DNA of 64,000 nucleotides from Meconema thalassinum (lineage: Eukaryota; Arthropoda; Insecta; Orthoptera; Tettigoniidae): the NCBI GenBank assembly GCA_946902985.2, contig OX336388.2, positions 1,209,782,609-1,209,846,608 of the forward strand, written 5' to 3'. Shown here piece after piece: positions 10,808 to 23,387 of this stretch. Every line of letters starts with the position of its first letter. Position 1 is the stretch's first letter. The notes beneath the pieces were generated by a model, which saw only the letters and a program-made list of their open reading frames with translations, made no database searches and had not been told where the DNA came from. The translations under genes and the position numbers were made by a program.

Positions 10808-11397
10808 TCATGATCCATTGTTAACTTGTTACCTAATAACACTTGTACCTTTCACCTTTAACTGGTGACGTATGGAATTCGGAACATAACTTGTAACGTG
10901 AGGTCTAAGAGACTCCTGCCAAATATATTTCTCAATAACGAACATTTTACACTTCATACAACTACTTTCATTATGTTATATGTTTCTGCATGCAATAATC
11001 TCTGGTAATATTAATATGTTTAAATTGTAATAATACAAGGAGTAAAAAAATTGTCATTTTTTACTCACAGTATGTAGACGTTCTGATAAATTTCTTGATG
11101 CTGGTTGTCGCCACTTGAAATTAAACAAATACACCGCAGATCACTTTTCACTGATTCACACGTACAACACACTTTGGAAACTAACCGTAAATGATGGTGA
11201 CGTGAGGTCTGCCAGTCCACTTGAAACTTCAACCTACCGAGGCGAGCTAACCAGGGCCATTAAAATTTCATCAACGAGTGTGTTAAGTGTCAGCATGAGC
11301 ACACAGATAAGAAGGCAAACATAAACAACAGCTCCGTGCAAGATTTAATTAAAGAAGCACATATGTTTATTTCTTTTATTTCACGCCACCAGTTAAA
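10808..11397. other. Non-coding stretch
   Basis: AT-rich, with no recognised gene. Short frames here show no family features. Confidence 0.4.
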
Positions 11398-11605
11398 GGT
11401 TAGGGGGCGTGGTGGCGCAATGGTCCAGCCGTTGACCTCTCACCACGGACCGGGTTCGATTCCCGGTCAATGTATGTGAGATTTTCAAAGTGAAATACCA
11501 TGTCCTGTGGTTCAGATTCCACGTAAAAAGGAGGTCCCGTGGCTCATTATTAGGAGATTAACGGTCACGTAAAACTACAAACTTCACTTCTTCAGTTCAA
11601 GGTTA
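11398..11605 (+). repeat. tRNA-derived SINE
   Basis: Head: GTGGCGCAATGGTCCAGC (A-box-like) and GGGTTCGATTCCCGG (B box). The body contains ACCATGTCCTGTGG and AAAAAGGAGGTCCCGTGG, also present at 4800-4965. An intact Pol III split promoter without a matching acceptor stem marks a SINE, not a tRNA gene. Confidence 0.7.
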
Positions 11606-12189
11606 AGAAATAGAATCAAATAATGCTTTGTAGTCATTAAATTATTCAAAATAAATTTACTCCTACACTCAAGTTACCTACATAAGCTTATGTAAAATAA
11701 TTTCAATAGAACATCATTAGAGCCAAAATAGCGCATCTCTGTTAATGACCTTAAAAAACTATACCATGATTCTATAACACTGCATGTAAGAAATAACTGC
11801 ACAATGATCTTTGGAAATATGTTAGCAATTATATAACAAAATCACCGACTTCTAAATAAAAAAAAATCCTCTCGGCACGCCGGAAGGCGGAGGTAGATTT
11901 CACCGGGCAAACTAGGGGATAGGCTATAATAGGCAAAATATGCAGGTTTTCGTAGGAGGATCAGACCTCATTGATTGCAAGAAAGTATTTTACATTTGGA
12001 GGTTAATTAACTTTTTTTTCGGGTTTGTATGCATATTTTTATCATTTTATTGTCTTATGGTGATGGTAACCTTCTTGTCATTTAGGGTTCATTTTTATAC
12101 TTGTGATCACACTGTCCTTATGCAAGGTTTGGAACTGATGTGTAACTATCTGACAGTCTGTTACTTCTTCACGCAAAATTTTATCTCCC
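11606..12189. other. Non-coding stretch
   Basis: AT-rich, with no recognised gene. The open frame starting at 11940 is low-complexity Phe/Leu/Val-rich translation of T-rich DNA and is not supported as a gene. Confidence 0.4.
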
Positions 12190-12490
12190 GCAGATATTTT
12201 TGTTGGTTCCTCAGTTTAGGGGCTGCGACAACGTGGTCATGTAACCCCTTGTACACTGGGTGTGTGTAGAATCTGATAAACGGTGTTAATTGTGATGACT
12301 GTATTAGTCTGTAATTCAGGTAAGGTCTGCAGACGGTTAATTTTAAGTAGTAGTTCCTAATTTTGTACCATATACTAACGTCAACGACACCTAGCTGTGG
12401 ACTAGGCTACTAGATGCCACCACAACCAGCAACTTGCAACGAACGTTGGAACTTGCCCTCCGAAGGAAAGCATGCTGAGGGATTTTTAGC
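12190..12490 (+). repeat. Repeat with inverted paralogue at 51622-52047
   Basis: Plus-strand text GGGGCTGCGACAACGTGGTC, GTGTTAATTGTGATGACTGT and the CTAGATGCCACC region reappears as the reverse complement at 51622-52047. The paralogue has an extra ~110-bp segment around 51670-51790. It is a dispersed repeat of unknown class. Confidence 0.75.
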
Positions 12491-13190
12491 GCTCTTAGAA
12501 AATCCGACGACTTTAGCCGGCTTTGAACCAGCGACCTTGGGCTTATAAGTTCAGCATGCTACCAGTTAGCCGCTTCCCACAGTCAGATGGAAAAATGAAT
12601 GTGATCTCGTGCGATGGCGTTGTCTTGGCAACCTCTGATAGCTCATCCCTCATCAATTAAGAAGCGTTGTCATGGTCACCTCTGATGGCACTTGGCATTT
12701 TCTTTAATTCCGAAATCATTTTTCTCATCCCTTGGCGTAATGGTAGGTCAGATCAAAAATTATTTCAGAATTTTTTTTAGGTAGTTATTAGAAAAATATT
12801 TTCCATTTTGTACGGTTTTGATATTGTGCCTATTAAGAGAGATATGATTAATGTTTCCCGAAAAAAACACTTTTTCCACCCCTTTGGTCAATGTTTGGTG
12901 CTATCAAAAACTTTTCAAACATAAATTTTTTGGCACTTATCCGACACATATTATGAACTTTGAATGGATTCGATATTTGACGTATTAAGAGAGTTATAGC
13001 GATATTTCACTTTTTCGAAAACAAAAGCCCCCCCATTCCCGCCCCCCCCCCCCCTTTCAACCGATTTTGCCCATTAACGAACTCGATCAGGTTTTAAGGG
13101 GATACATATTATGTAAAACTTTCGAAGTGATTGGTGCAAAATTACGGCAGTTATTGTGTCCTCAAGAAACATATATACACACACACATAT
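12378..13190 (+). repeat. Repeat unit 1, left part (split by the Gypsy element)
   Basis: Begins TCAACGACACCTAGCTG and matches unit 2 (31589-32413) along its length: the minus-strand tRNA-like head, TTTTGTACGGTTTTGATATT, ACCCCTTTGGTCAATG, AAATTACGGCAGTTAT. It stops in an (AC/AT)n run exactly where the retrotransposon LTR begins. A C-rich run (about 13027-13064) lies inside. Its missing right part is at 31388-31588. Confidence 0.8.
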
Positions 13191-16100
13191 TGTACCCAAC
13201 TGTCATCATGTGGAACATGTGTTCGTATCCCAGCTAACTCACGGTCTTTCGAGGTATGGTCCTGCCCACCATACGACCACATGCTCAGGATTTGAGTCTA
13301 CCAGGTAACTACTCTACATGAAAGAAACAACATATTCCTAAATAAAACATTTACTGATCTAAAGTCATGGCTATACAACAAAATACAAACACAGGATAAT
13401 TTACATTTAATTCCCCACAATGCAAATCAGGGTTATTTTGTAAGTCTCTTCTTAATTAGTGCTACACTGCACTCAAATCTATTTCTAGCATCCTATCATT
13501 GATACTTTCAGACCTCTACGAGTCTCCATAGTGTTCATCATGTGACACAATTTTACATAACAGGAGTATCACAACACAAAAGTCACATATCACATTAAAT
13601 GGCATTAATCCTGTAATAATAAAACATTAATCCGTTTCTTACGGGCATTTACTTTCATTAGCATAAATTCATTATTCTATGCCTTAATTAACAAATGTTG
13701 TTGTGTCGCGTGAATCATCTTCCTCTTTCCCATCAATATGAAACGCTAAAAAGTGGTACGTTTCCCTTCCAAAATACACATGGATAGAAATGTTTATAGT
13801 TTCACCATACAACGATTTTCTGGGTCTGGTCGAAATTATTATCGTTACAAACGTGTCATGTTCTTAGAAAACATCTACCCGTCTGCATAAATTAGCGTGA
13901 ACTGGCAAAAATGCACTTGAAAAGGATGTCTACATTATTTTGGTTCAGTGTTCCTCCTCAGAGAATAACTGGGCCAAATATTATCCGATTTCAATGACCC
14001 AACAACGTATGTGTGTTGAAACACATCATTTAATTCAATTGGCATCATCATAACAATCATATCTTAATTACATTTCGAAATATCGAGATTCTTCAGTGTC
14101 CCACTATGCTTTTAAAATTAAAGGGCTCCGGCCGACCGACCTCCCCTTCCCCTAGCAGGCAATAAAATTAGTTCCAGCTGGCCGCGCAAGATGGCCGCTG
14201 TCTCAGTGGACTACTCCCCCACCCCTCTCATCTGCTAGCAAGGTCATCTCTGTTTACAATTGCAGTACAGTGGAGTGACCCAGAGTATTGTCTCAAGTAA
14301 TTGAGTCATTCTGATTATTTAACACCTATATTTATAGTGTATTGGGCTCAACTCTGCTCCTTAATTAACATTCATGGCTGGAGATGGATTCTGTAATAGC
14401 CTTGCCGTTCTATGGTGAATACTAGTGGCTTTGGACGCGCATCATAATGAGAATACAAGATTCTCACCAGCAGCAGTCTCAATAATATAAGGAAATCTGC
14501 GTTTCCTAAACGACGAACTTTGATTCTTACCTCTCAGGGCAAATCAACCAATACATGTGCTCACGGGGTCTCGAAGAACATCCTTTGTGGCAATTATTCC
14601 TGCAAGCGATGGATACAGACAGGCTCTGACCAATTCGCTCCGAATAATATAAGTACGCTCCACGGCGGTACTACCTCGTGGATTAGCCAACTTTTCACCT
14701 AACGTGCGAGCTATGCTAGTTTGGTCCCCGCAACTTTATTTACGTAAATCACTGGATTCTACGTTACATTGCTCGCTCAATGCGGCTCAAACAATACTTC
14801 TCATAGATGACTCAATTATTGAGGTACCCACGTCCCCTCTGCAATTACACTTAAGCCAAAGCTTCAAATAGCTCCTCAAAACAAAATATAAATTTACTGG
14901 CTTACATTACTTTAATGGTTCTCAAAAACAATCCTAAGAATTGACCATATTAAATATTCATTCAACACTTCATTGACACTGAAAAACTCTCGTATCTCGC
15001 TATAATTACACGTTACTTTCCTACTGTTTACCAAAATACAGTATCTTTATATTAGACATGACACACTTTGAACGTTATTTAGACCAGAAATGCCTATTAC
15101 TTCACATTACTGTTATCGACCCCAGATATTATAATTATTATGATCATTTAACGTTACCGTTACATTCATCACATTTTTAGCCTGACTGGCCATAAACAAA
15201 TCACCTTCCAAGCCATATTCTACCAAATATACGAGTGGTGAAAGCTCGTACAATAAGTGACTGTTACATCTTAGTCACAAAGTGATGCATCGTTGTATGG
15301 TGAACTATTTAGTTAGAATAACATTGTAAATTGGTACTCACTTTTTCATTTTCGCTGGATTATACCAGCACGCCAGCTCCGGGCCTACCATGACGCTTGA
15401 TTTAAGCCATCATGCTACATCTCACACGACACTTGATTTCACATATTTCCCACATGATAATCATACTCTTATCAGTGGCTTTTCTCACTTTTACACAATA
15501 CATATTAATCACAATACACATAAACACTTTTGAACACACTATAATAAGATTTATATACAATTTTTCACTATTTCACAGGTTAATCCTTAGTCGGACTCCT
15601 CCTAACGCCTGACCCCAGAGATGCGATGACTATGACAACCGCTGGTCTCCGTGAAAGTCTATCTGCGTGTACGTGCGTTCGATTCTCGTTCCCTTCAATA
15701 CTCTTTATTTCACCGTCATGATTACTTGTGATGCCTCTCGGCTCCCATAACTGCAACGATCCTGACGATACTGCGTCATTTATAAATATGACCATACCTC
15801 CTGGTATTCAGTGTCCAAAACCATCCTAAATTATTGCTACGCTGTAGCAAACTACACTTGCGTATAATAATGGATAAATATCTTCTGTAAATTAAATCTT
15901 ATGCGATTCATGATTTATATTTAGAAGCTGTATGATACGCTTCCATTGTTCTTCAAATATATTCTAACATTTCGCGCACTTATTAGCAGCGTTTAGTTTA
16001 CGTATAGACTGCAGATGAACTGAAGATGAACTCAAGACGAACTGAAGACAAACTGGCTTGGTCTGTGCTGCTTCCTCTATATAAAGGTTTCTCGTAAAAT

Positions 16101-16896
16101 GTAGTCCACAGGACACACGAGAGCGACTCCCTTCTTGAAATAATGTATCTCCATTCAAAATGACGTATACACCTTGTTCATCTTGGTGTGGAGGTCCCAT
16201 AATCACTTGCGTGCAAGCGATCGCTTCGGCCAATTAATTACAATTAATTGCCTTATTCCATCGCGTCATGACGCCACCATGGTGATTCCCCTCTGGCTGG
16301 TCACCAAATCACTCCTCTCGAGCGTAAGCTCGGTGTTAACACGCTCATTTGGATAAATAGGCTTTAATTTAGGTGTAGGACCACTCCTAAATTATCTCTC
16401 CTAGAATATATCCACCTGGGTGTACATTTCACTCCATTTCGATGCTTCAATTGGCTGCAATCAATTAATTTCCGTGGGCAATCATCCCCACTACAGTCTC
16501 AAGCGTTGTCCATTGGGGACTCCCAGGGTCATTAATTTCGAGCTGTCTCCTCGGTCCAGACGGATAAAGTTCCACCGGCGCCCTGAATCTCCTCCCATTC
16601 GCTAGCTGCAATTAGTAAAATGTCAAGATGGCCTGCTTTCACGTTTCTATACTTTAAAAACGTACATATGACTGCAATTTCTGACAATTATTCCTTTAAA
16701 CTGCTATGATATTCACATACAAGCCGTGAAATCATGCGATATTATTATATGTCATTATATATCTCATTGCTCTTCGGGTTCCCTGTAACTGTTACCCCTC
16801 AGAGAGCAATGGTTCGACTCTAGGCAGAATCATGTGCCTGGTCTTCTCTGATAAGACCTGAGTTCGATGCCAGTCTGCCGTGACCGATTGGGCACA
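13191..16896 (-). repeat. Gypsy 3' LTR (3,706 bp)
   Basis: Left copy on the plus strand, 3' in element orientation. It is bounded by TGTACCCAAC and GATTGGGCACA. Compared by eye with the right copy it differs at roughly 1% of positions plus a few 1-5 base indels (for example GGTATGGTCC here, GATATGGGACGTTCC there). No long conserved ORF is visible; the short frames shared by both LTRs are explained by LTR identity. Confidence 0.92.
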
Positions 16897-16908
16897 TCTT
16901 TCCCTCGC
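16897..16908 (-). other. Gypsy polypurine tract
   Basis: Minus-strand GCGAGGGAAAGA directly abuts the 3' LTR (TGTGCCC). A purine run at this spot primes plus-strand synthesis in LTR elements. Confidence 0.7.
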
Positions 16909-16981
16909 TAAGCTCGGAAAATTCATTTCACAAGTGAATTTTTCGCGCCTTTAGATGGCATCGACTCATGCAGTATTTACT

Positions 16982-19388
16982 TTAAGCGGTCAGTGCTCTC
17001 GGCAATGGGATGTCTCGTTCCCCCATTCCACTATGTCTGCCGTCTCGTATACTCTTGTTCTGCTTTCTCAGTTGTTCATTCATCTCCTCTATTTCCGCAG
17101 CGGCCTCCCTCAACTGGTCGTAAAATTCTTTCAGCCGACAGCTGCACTCACCCCTCGTTTCCCGTGGGTCTGCGAACAAGTCGTCTCGCTTCCTTTCTCC
17201 CTGGGCCTGCAAGCTTTTCTCAAGAGTCTTTGCGTGCATACATAATGACTCCCCGTCCACTTGGGCGTACATGGCTTGCTCCTCTCTTGTTTCATAATCC
17301 TCTGGCGGACTATACAGCTTTAAATTAGCTGCATTTACAACATCTTCTCTACCTGTCGCTTCATCTCTGATTCGGTATGCATTATTTTGCAAGTCCCTTA
17401 TAATCAGGTAGGGTCCGTGATAGTTATGCTGAAATTTCTCATATTTCCTGCTCTCTGGATCTGAACTAGCTGGTTTTTTCAATAAGACGTACTCCCCAAC
17501 GAATAGTGGTCTATGGTAGCGTTTCCTCCTATTTCTCCGCTGCCGTCTGTCTGCTTGTTTCTTGAGATACTCGAATGTTCTCTGGATCCTCAACTCATGT
17601 CCAGGCTGTGCATCGACGGGTGTTCGAATGACATTATTCCATGGCCTCTCTGGTCTTCTATCAAATGTAGGCTCACTGGCACTTCTCCTATCGCTTCATG
17701 CACGGTATTGTTGATACAGTATTCAATAATCTCTAGTACATCGATCCATTTCCAGTTCTCCGTAGAGCAGTATATCTTCATGTACTTTTGCAGTTCCCTC
17801 ATTACTCTTTCAGCGGAATTCGACTCTGGATGTCGAACTATGGACAAAATCTGTCTTATACCCAGATTTTCCAATTCCCTGCGAAATTCTACGCTGGTAA
17901 AACAGCTCCCATGATCAGATAATATGTTCTCCGGCTGCCCTAATATAGGAAAGATTCTTTCCTTCAGCCTCTTATGTACCTATTTTGTACTGGTTTTCTG
18001 AATTGGACAGAGGACTACCATTTTAGAAAACACGTCTAGTGCAACTAGGATGTGTCTATTTCCTCTTCTAGCTCTAGGAAGCGGCCCAAAATTGTCCAAT
18101 GCCAGAAGCTGACATGGCTTCTCTGGTAAGAGTGGTATAGGTTTTTGCCTCATTAAGTACGAGTTATGCTTTACTCGTTGGCAAATATCACATGTCCTGA
18201 TTGTATTCCTGACTGTATCTCTAAGTTCTGGCCAAATAAATGCTTCTTTAAGCAGGGCAACAGTCTTGTCTACGCCAGGGTGACCAAAAGCTCGGTGTGC
18301 TAACCATACTAGCCTTCTCTGCAATGCTGGTGGTACAACAATCCTGGGTCGACTATGGTCTGTATCGCTCCATTTATGTAGCATCTGGTTAAACCATAGA
18401 TACTCCGTTGATAGTGCTTCGGCTTCCACATACATTGGGGTTGCTCTGACAAGCTTTCCCTCAAAGTAATTAATCATCAACCGTATCCAGGGATCTTCAC
18501 GTTGAAAAACGGTGATGTTCCTTAGATCATCTAAGGTCTTCTGGTCTCTATCTTCTATGTCGATAGCTAGTGCTTCCTCTTCATCAGATGTCGGGTATCT
18601 GCTTAGCAAGTCAGGTATAATATTGTCCTTCCCCGGGCAATACTCGATTTCCACTTGAAATTGCTGTATGTACAGGGACCACCTCGTCAGTCTTTGACTC
18701 GACAAGTCAGTTTTCAACAAGAATGTTAGGGCTTTATGGTCCGTTCTCAATATAATTCTAAAACCATAAATTAGCTTTCGCCAATACTGTAAGGCATACA
18801 GTATTGCGAGTAATTCGATCTCCGTGACCGTATAATTCTTTTCATTAGGTTTCAACCTTCTACTTATGAATGCAATGTAAGTTTTCTCCTCTGGCCTGTC
18901 CACATTTTCCTGCTATAACATCGCTCCAATGCTTATAAATGATGCGTCAGTCTGGATAATAAATTTCAGAGTGTAGTCTGGATATCCCAATTTAACATAA
19001 TCTAAAAGCATCTGTTTATATTTCACGAAGGCTTCCTCGCATTTTTCCGTCCAGTGCCACCTTCCTCCTTTCTTCAGTAAGTCTTGGAGTGGTGCTACGG
19101 TCTCGATGTACTTCGGGCAATTGCTTGAAAAGAATCCAATAACGCCTAGATATTGCCTGACGTTCCTTACCTTCGTTGGTCTCGGGAAATGTTTAATGAC
19201 TTCCAATTTTCCCGGATTAGGCCTAACTCCTTGTGCATCTATTACGTGGCCTAGGAATTTAACTTCTCTCTGACCAAAGTTAGATTTCTTTATATTGACC
19301 TTAATGTTAGCCTGACTTAGGTCATACAACAGCTTGCGTAGATCTCTGACGTGTTCTTCGACTGTTTCAGATGTCAGTAGTACATCAT
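16982..19388 (-). pseudogene. Gypsy pol C-terminal part: RT end, RNase H, integrase
   Basis: Resumes the same polyprotein beyond the solo LTR with DVLLTSETVEEH and VKFLGHVIDAQGV (RT), then QTDASFISIGAML and LRTDHKALTFLL (RNase H). The integrase zinc site follows (HRAFGHPG ... CDICQ, about 18300-18190), then its core (ALDNFGPLPRARRG near 18090; HPESNSAERVMREL near 17830), then a C-terminal domain with HGPYLIIRDLQNNAYRI (about 17440-17390). Lesions: TAG at 18910-18912, TAG at 17977-17979 and a one-base-class frameshift near 17660. The last open part runs 17593 to the TAA at 16982 and ends in a Glu/Arg-rich helical tail. Length and order are those of a normal Gypsy pol. Confidence 0.88.
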
Positions 19389-19392
19389 GTAC

Positions 19393-22300
19393 TGTACCCA
19401 TGTGAGTAATCTCGATGGTAAATATGCATCTGCCTCCAGCTAGCATCAGGTCTCAGGCGTGTACCGTCTCCCCAATTGAGCAGTGCATATTTTGGATTTG
19501 AGGCTACAAGGTATCAACCCTACAATAATAAGACACAACTCTATTCTAAAACTTTAATTCAGTAAATAAAATCATGGCTTCAAACACAAAAACAATCCCA
19601 AAACCATAAAAACAAAGCAAACAAAAATTTACTTCCACAATCCACAAACAAACAAAAAGAAAATCATAATAAAGTCATATTAAACCATAAAGCTGTACCC
19701 TTATGTGAACTTCATAAAGATATTCTGGTGCGCTGATGCACCTACGACTTCAAAACAAACTGTACATTGATATAACAGTCATACAATGTGACTTCTTTAA
19801 TATCACAAATTAATTATTCCTTAAACTTCTTTATTTTTAACAATTATGTGTGCCGTGCGTGTTTTGATTTTTCTCTTCTCACCAAACAAATGCTTGCATG
19901 CATTTACCTATTCGGACGTTGCACCGCAATCAACGTGCAACTCCATAATTATGTAAGCTACCCCTCCACTTCCTCTATTTATATGGTTCCACTGCATGCT
20001 GTATGTGATTCCTACATAAAACGTTACGTTATAGCTTGTGTCGGATGGTACAATTAGATTACCTTGCTCTCGTGGCGATTGGCATCTGGTAACCAACTTC
20101 ATAACTTGGTTTCAGTGACAGTACAAATACATCGTCTAACTATTCGTCAGATAGCTAAAATAATGAACCATCAGGATGATCTATAATTATCCATGTGTTC
20201 TTAAACCACATGGCTACATTACTCAACATAACAATCTTTCATTATATGTCATTTACCAGGGTCTAAAATCTGTTCCTTTCAACTTGCCTTGACGGTTCGA
20301 GTGCCCGCCTGCAGACCCTCGGCTAGAGGAGTCGGTACACAATAGAAAGTGGGATGGGTGTTCCACCAATTACCTCGACCCTCCTTAAAGGTTTGAATGC
20401 TTTCCTTTCTAAGCAGTAAAGATTTACAAGACAAATACTATTGTCTGAACGACACACATATCCCAAAGGATCTTAATTGACTATTATGCAAACAGGTATT
20501 GAATGAGCTTTTTAATCACTCCTACACAGAGGATATAATAATTACTGGCCTCACACGGGTCCATTCAACATGAAGGTTCGGGGTTCGTAATGCATTAGTC
20601 TGACGGGTGACCGATGTCTCAAGTAAAATATAGGCGCTCACTGCAGCTGTCGCCATGAGTTTCGCTACCACGAGCGGAATAACTCATCAATAAGTTCTCG
20701 GGAAATCATAGAGTTTCGAGGTGTCCTCGTTTTCCTCGTCTCTATCACAGGATTCCAACCCGGAACACTTTCATATCCTTCCTCAGAGCTAGGGTGCACA
20801 CTACAACTCTGGCAAACATTATATCTCCACTTATGCCCATGACATAGGAGATTTCATACGTAGAATAGACCACCTGGCCCCTTACTCAATGCTACGACCT
20901 CCGACCTATATTATTAAGAGAAATCTATCAATTACTCTATAAGCTTCTCATATAAGCTGCAAATTCAATTCACTAAAAGCTCTTTCATTACTGGCATCAT
21001 TATTGAATATATGCAATATTCTGATATAAAACTTCTTTCCTTAATTACTGTAATGTAATCTTACTGTATCATCTTACTGCTTAGATTGATAAGTCTTGCA
21101 ATTAGCGTAACTAATTCTCGCTTACAACATTTATTTGTTTCCTGATGTGTTCATTCATACTTTTAATATTCATTATTATTATTACCATTAATCTCACTGA
21201 CATAAATGACCAAAATCATTACTTTATTATTCTTATTAATCTCACTGACATAAATGACCAAAATCATTCTTTATTATTATTCTCACATAAATTACCAAAA
21301 ATCCGACATAGCTAAACGTCTTAAACTCCGAACAATCGCGTTCGTCACATTTACATAACTGATTGCCATTCTTAATTCATAGTGGGAATAATTACTCCAC
21401 TTAATGATGCAAATTAACATCTCAACTCTATAAAAATCAACACAATAATGATTAAACATGGAGGATCTCCCTCCTAAACTGATTTTTACTGGCATCTTTA
21501 CGGAATCACAACATGCAGTGGCCCATATTTCTACATAATCATAACTTGTGGGGTACTCACATTTCTATAGGCGTCTTATGGTGGCTCCGACCAATCATAT
21601 TTCTCCATTTCGCCCGCCATTAGCAGGTTTAACGCGACATATTCATCTTGAATACACACATTTTATAACACATAATTTTCATCAACAACACGGCACGTTG
21701 CATAACTCTCAGGAAGCTATCGCTCCCACACATGTGAAACACTTATCTAATCACTACTTTAAAGGATATTTTACATATGCTGTACCCTTAACACACGTCA
21801 CTTTATACACTTTTCAATGCTGAAATTCCCTAGCAAAGATCGAAATTGCAGGTGTCGGCGGCATCTCCCGTGCTCCTATCAACTCCTGATTGAAAGTCTG
21901 GTTTACCTGCTTTCGGAATTCACCAACAGTTTTTATTTCCTACTCCTACGGTAAGCGTCCTGCGTTGCATAAATATGCTAGCTCCCGTCCTGAGTGTTAT
22001 CATCTGGTACTCTCATGACATTACCACACGCTTCGTAGAGTTTCATTAGCGCATTCCATCGTAATTACACATATACGATCAGTCAATACTTCACACATTG
22101 CGCTACACTGTCCAATACTTTACACAAATAATTATTTACAATAGTTCTGCCATTAGCCTACACGGTGCTTCGTAACTGAACACGCCATAGTTCGTACTGC
22201 TGATTATGCCTATAGCACGACTATTATTCATACAAGCTTATTAAATGCTTCATTAACATGTACCAGTCTTTGTTCGGCGTCTATTATGAGTATGACCGCC

Positions 22301-23383
22301 ATGCGTTCTGCCTTGACAAACTTGCTTCAAACTGGCTGTAACTGACTGAAGTTTCACTCGAAGACTGCTCGTAACTTACTTGAAGACTGCTGTAGACTGC
22401 TTACATACTGTCTCGTACTGCCCTCGTACTTGCTGCATACTGACTGCAACTTGCTCGATTGTAACTGGCTGTAACTGGGTGTAAACTGCACGTGAACTGC
22501 GCGTAGACTGAGATTGAACTGAGAGAGACTGAGATTGACTCCAAGGGTCTACTCCCTTATATCGGATTCCCACGAAAAGTAGGGCGAAATCTTCCCGCGT
22601 AATCTTGGCTCCTCTCCCAGCATGATTCTGGTCTCCAAACCATGATCATTGGGTTCCTCTTTCTTCACAGATCCCAAAACTATCTGCGTGCAAAGGAATC
22701 GCTCGTCCAATTAATTAATATTAATTCCTTTCTCCATAGCGTGGGACGCTATCTTACGGGTATTCCCCGGCAACATTCTCAAATCTATCCGCGAACAATG
22801 GCAGTTTTACAGTCCTTCCGCACTTCCTTAAATATGCCTCAATTTCGCAGGTAAAAGGCTCTAAAATTAGCCTCCTGCCAAAAGATTCACCTGTGAGCAA
22901 CTCTCCTCTCAATTCGTTACTCCAATCACGAGTAATCAATGATTTTCCTGGGCATCTCTCCTCCCCCTCCTCATATCTATTCTCCGTCGGGGAATAACTG
23001 GGTCATTATTCAGGCCTCCACCCTGCTCCAGACGACAGAATGGGGTCACAGAGATGGACATGGCTCCACTGAGGCCCTCCCACAATCCTGGGCTAATTTG
23101 TAAAATGTCAACTCTGTCCTCTCCGTGCTTCAAGCCTCGTATAGCCTACACCAAGTAGTCTAATAATGCTGTAATCTGCTCATTATTCCCTGCATTATTT
23201 TAATAAACAATGTCATTGCACCAAAATCACACCAGTGATTAAATATACACTTCTTTCGAGGGGTTTTTACCATGAAACTGCCTCTACAGATCTCTGGTTC
23301 GTTCCCTGGTGGAACCTTTATGCTGAGATCACAGTCTCTGAGAACCACGTTCGATTCCAGTCAGCATAACCTCCTCGGGTTCA
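19393..23383 (-). mobile_element. Solo LTR (3,991 bp) of a related long-LTR Gypsy
   Basis: The insertion is flanked by GTAC on both sides (19389-19392, 23384-23387) and bounded by TGTACCCATG...CGGGTTCA on the plus strand, so TG...CA on either strand. It has no coding region, so it is an LTR left by LTR-LTR recombination. It is related to the host element's LTR: ends (TGTACCCA), GACTGGMATCGAAC near the 5' end, and the CGTGCAA...TCCAATTAATT block (22686-22718 against 16208-16240). The rest is diverged. Orientation is minus, the same as its host element. It splits the RT active-site codons. Confidence 0.88.
22320..22562 (-). promoter_or_regulatory. TATA-like box and ACTG-word array in solo LTR
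   Basis: Minus-strand GATATAAGGGAG (22551-22562) is TATA-like. Leftward for over 200 bases, ACTG/CAGT recurs about every 10 bases (for example CTGTAACTGACTGAAG, TAACTGGCTGTAACTG). This parallels, and greatly expands, the shorter array in the 3.7-kb LTRs. Confidence 0.5.
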
Positions 23384-23387
23384 GTAC

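Noticed and set aside
11940..12269. 109-residue hydrophobic open frame
   Set aside because: Translation of T-rich DNA giving Phe/Leu/Val runs; no start context, homologue or conserved motif, and its end runs into a dispersed repeat.
13187..13190. ATAT as firm proof of Gypsy target duplication
   Set aside because: It lies in an AT/AC microsatellite where a 4-base match is expected by chance; kept only as consistent evidence. The repeat-unit comparison is the stronger proof of insertion.
14520..14702. 60-residue frame conserved with 29011-29193
   Set aside because: The conservation is fully explained by the two positions being the same site of a duplicated LTR.
15964..16233. 89-residue minus-strand frame conserved with 30455-30724
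   Set aside because: Same reason: LTR identity. It also overlaps the promoter-like region and has no family features.
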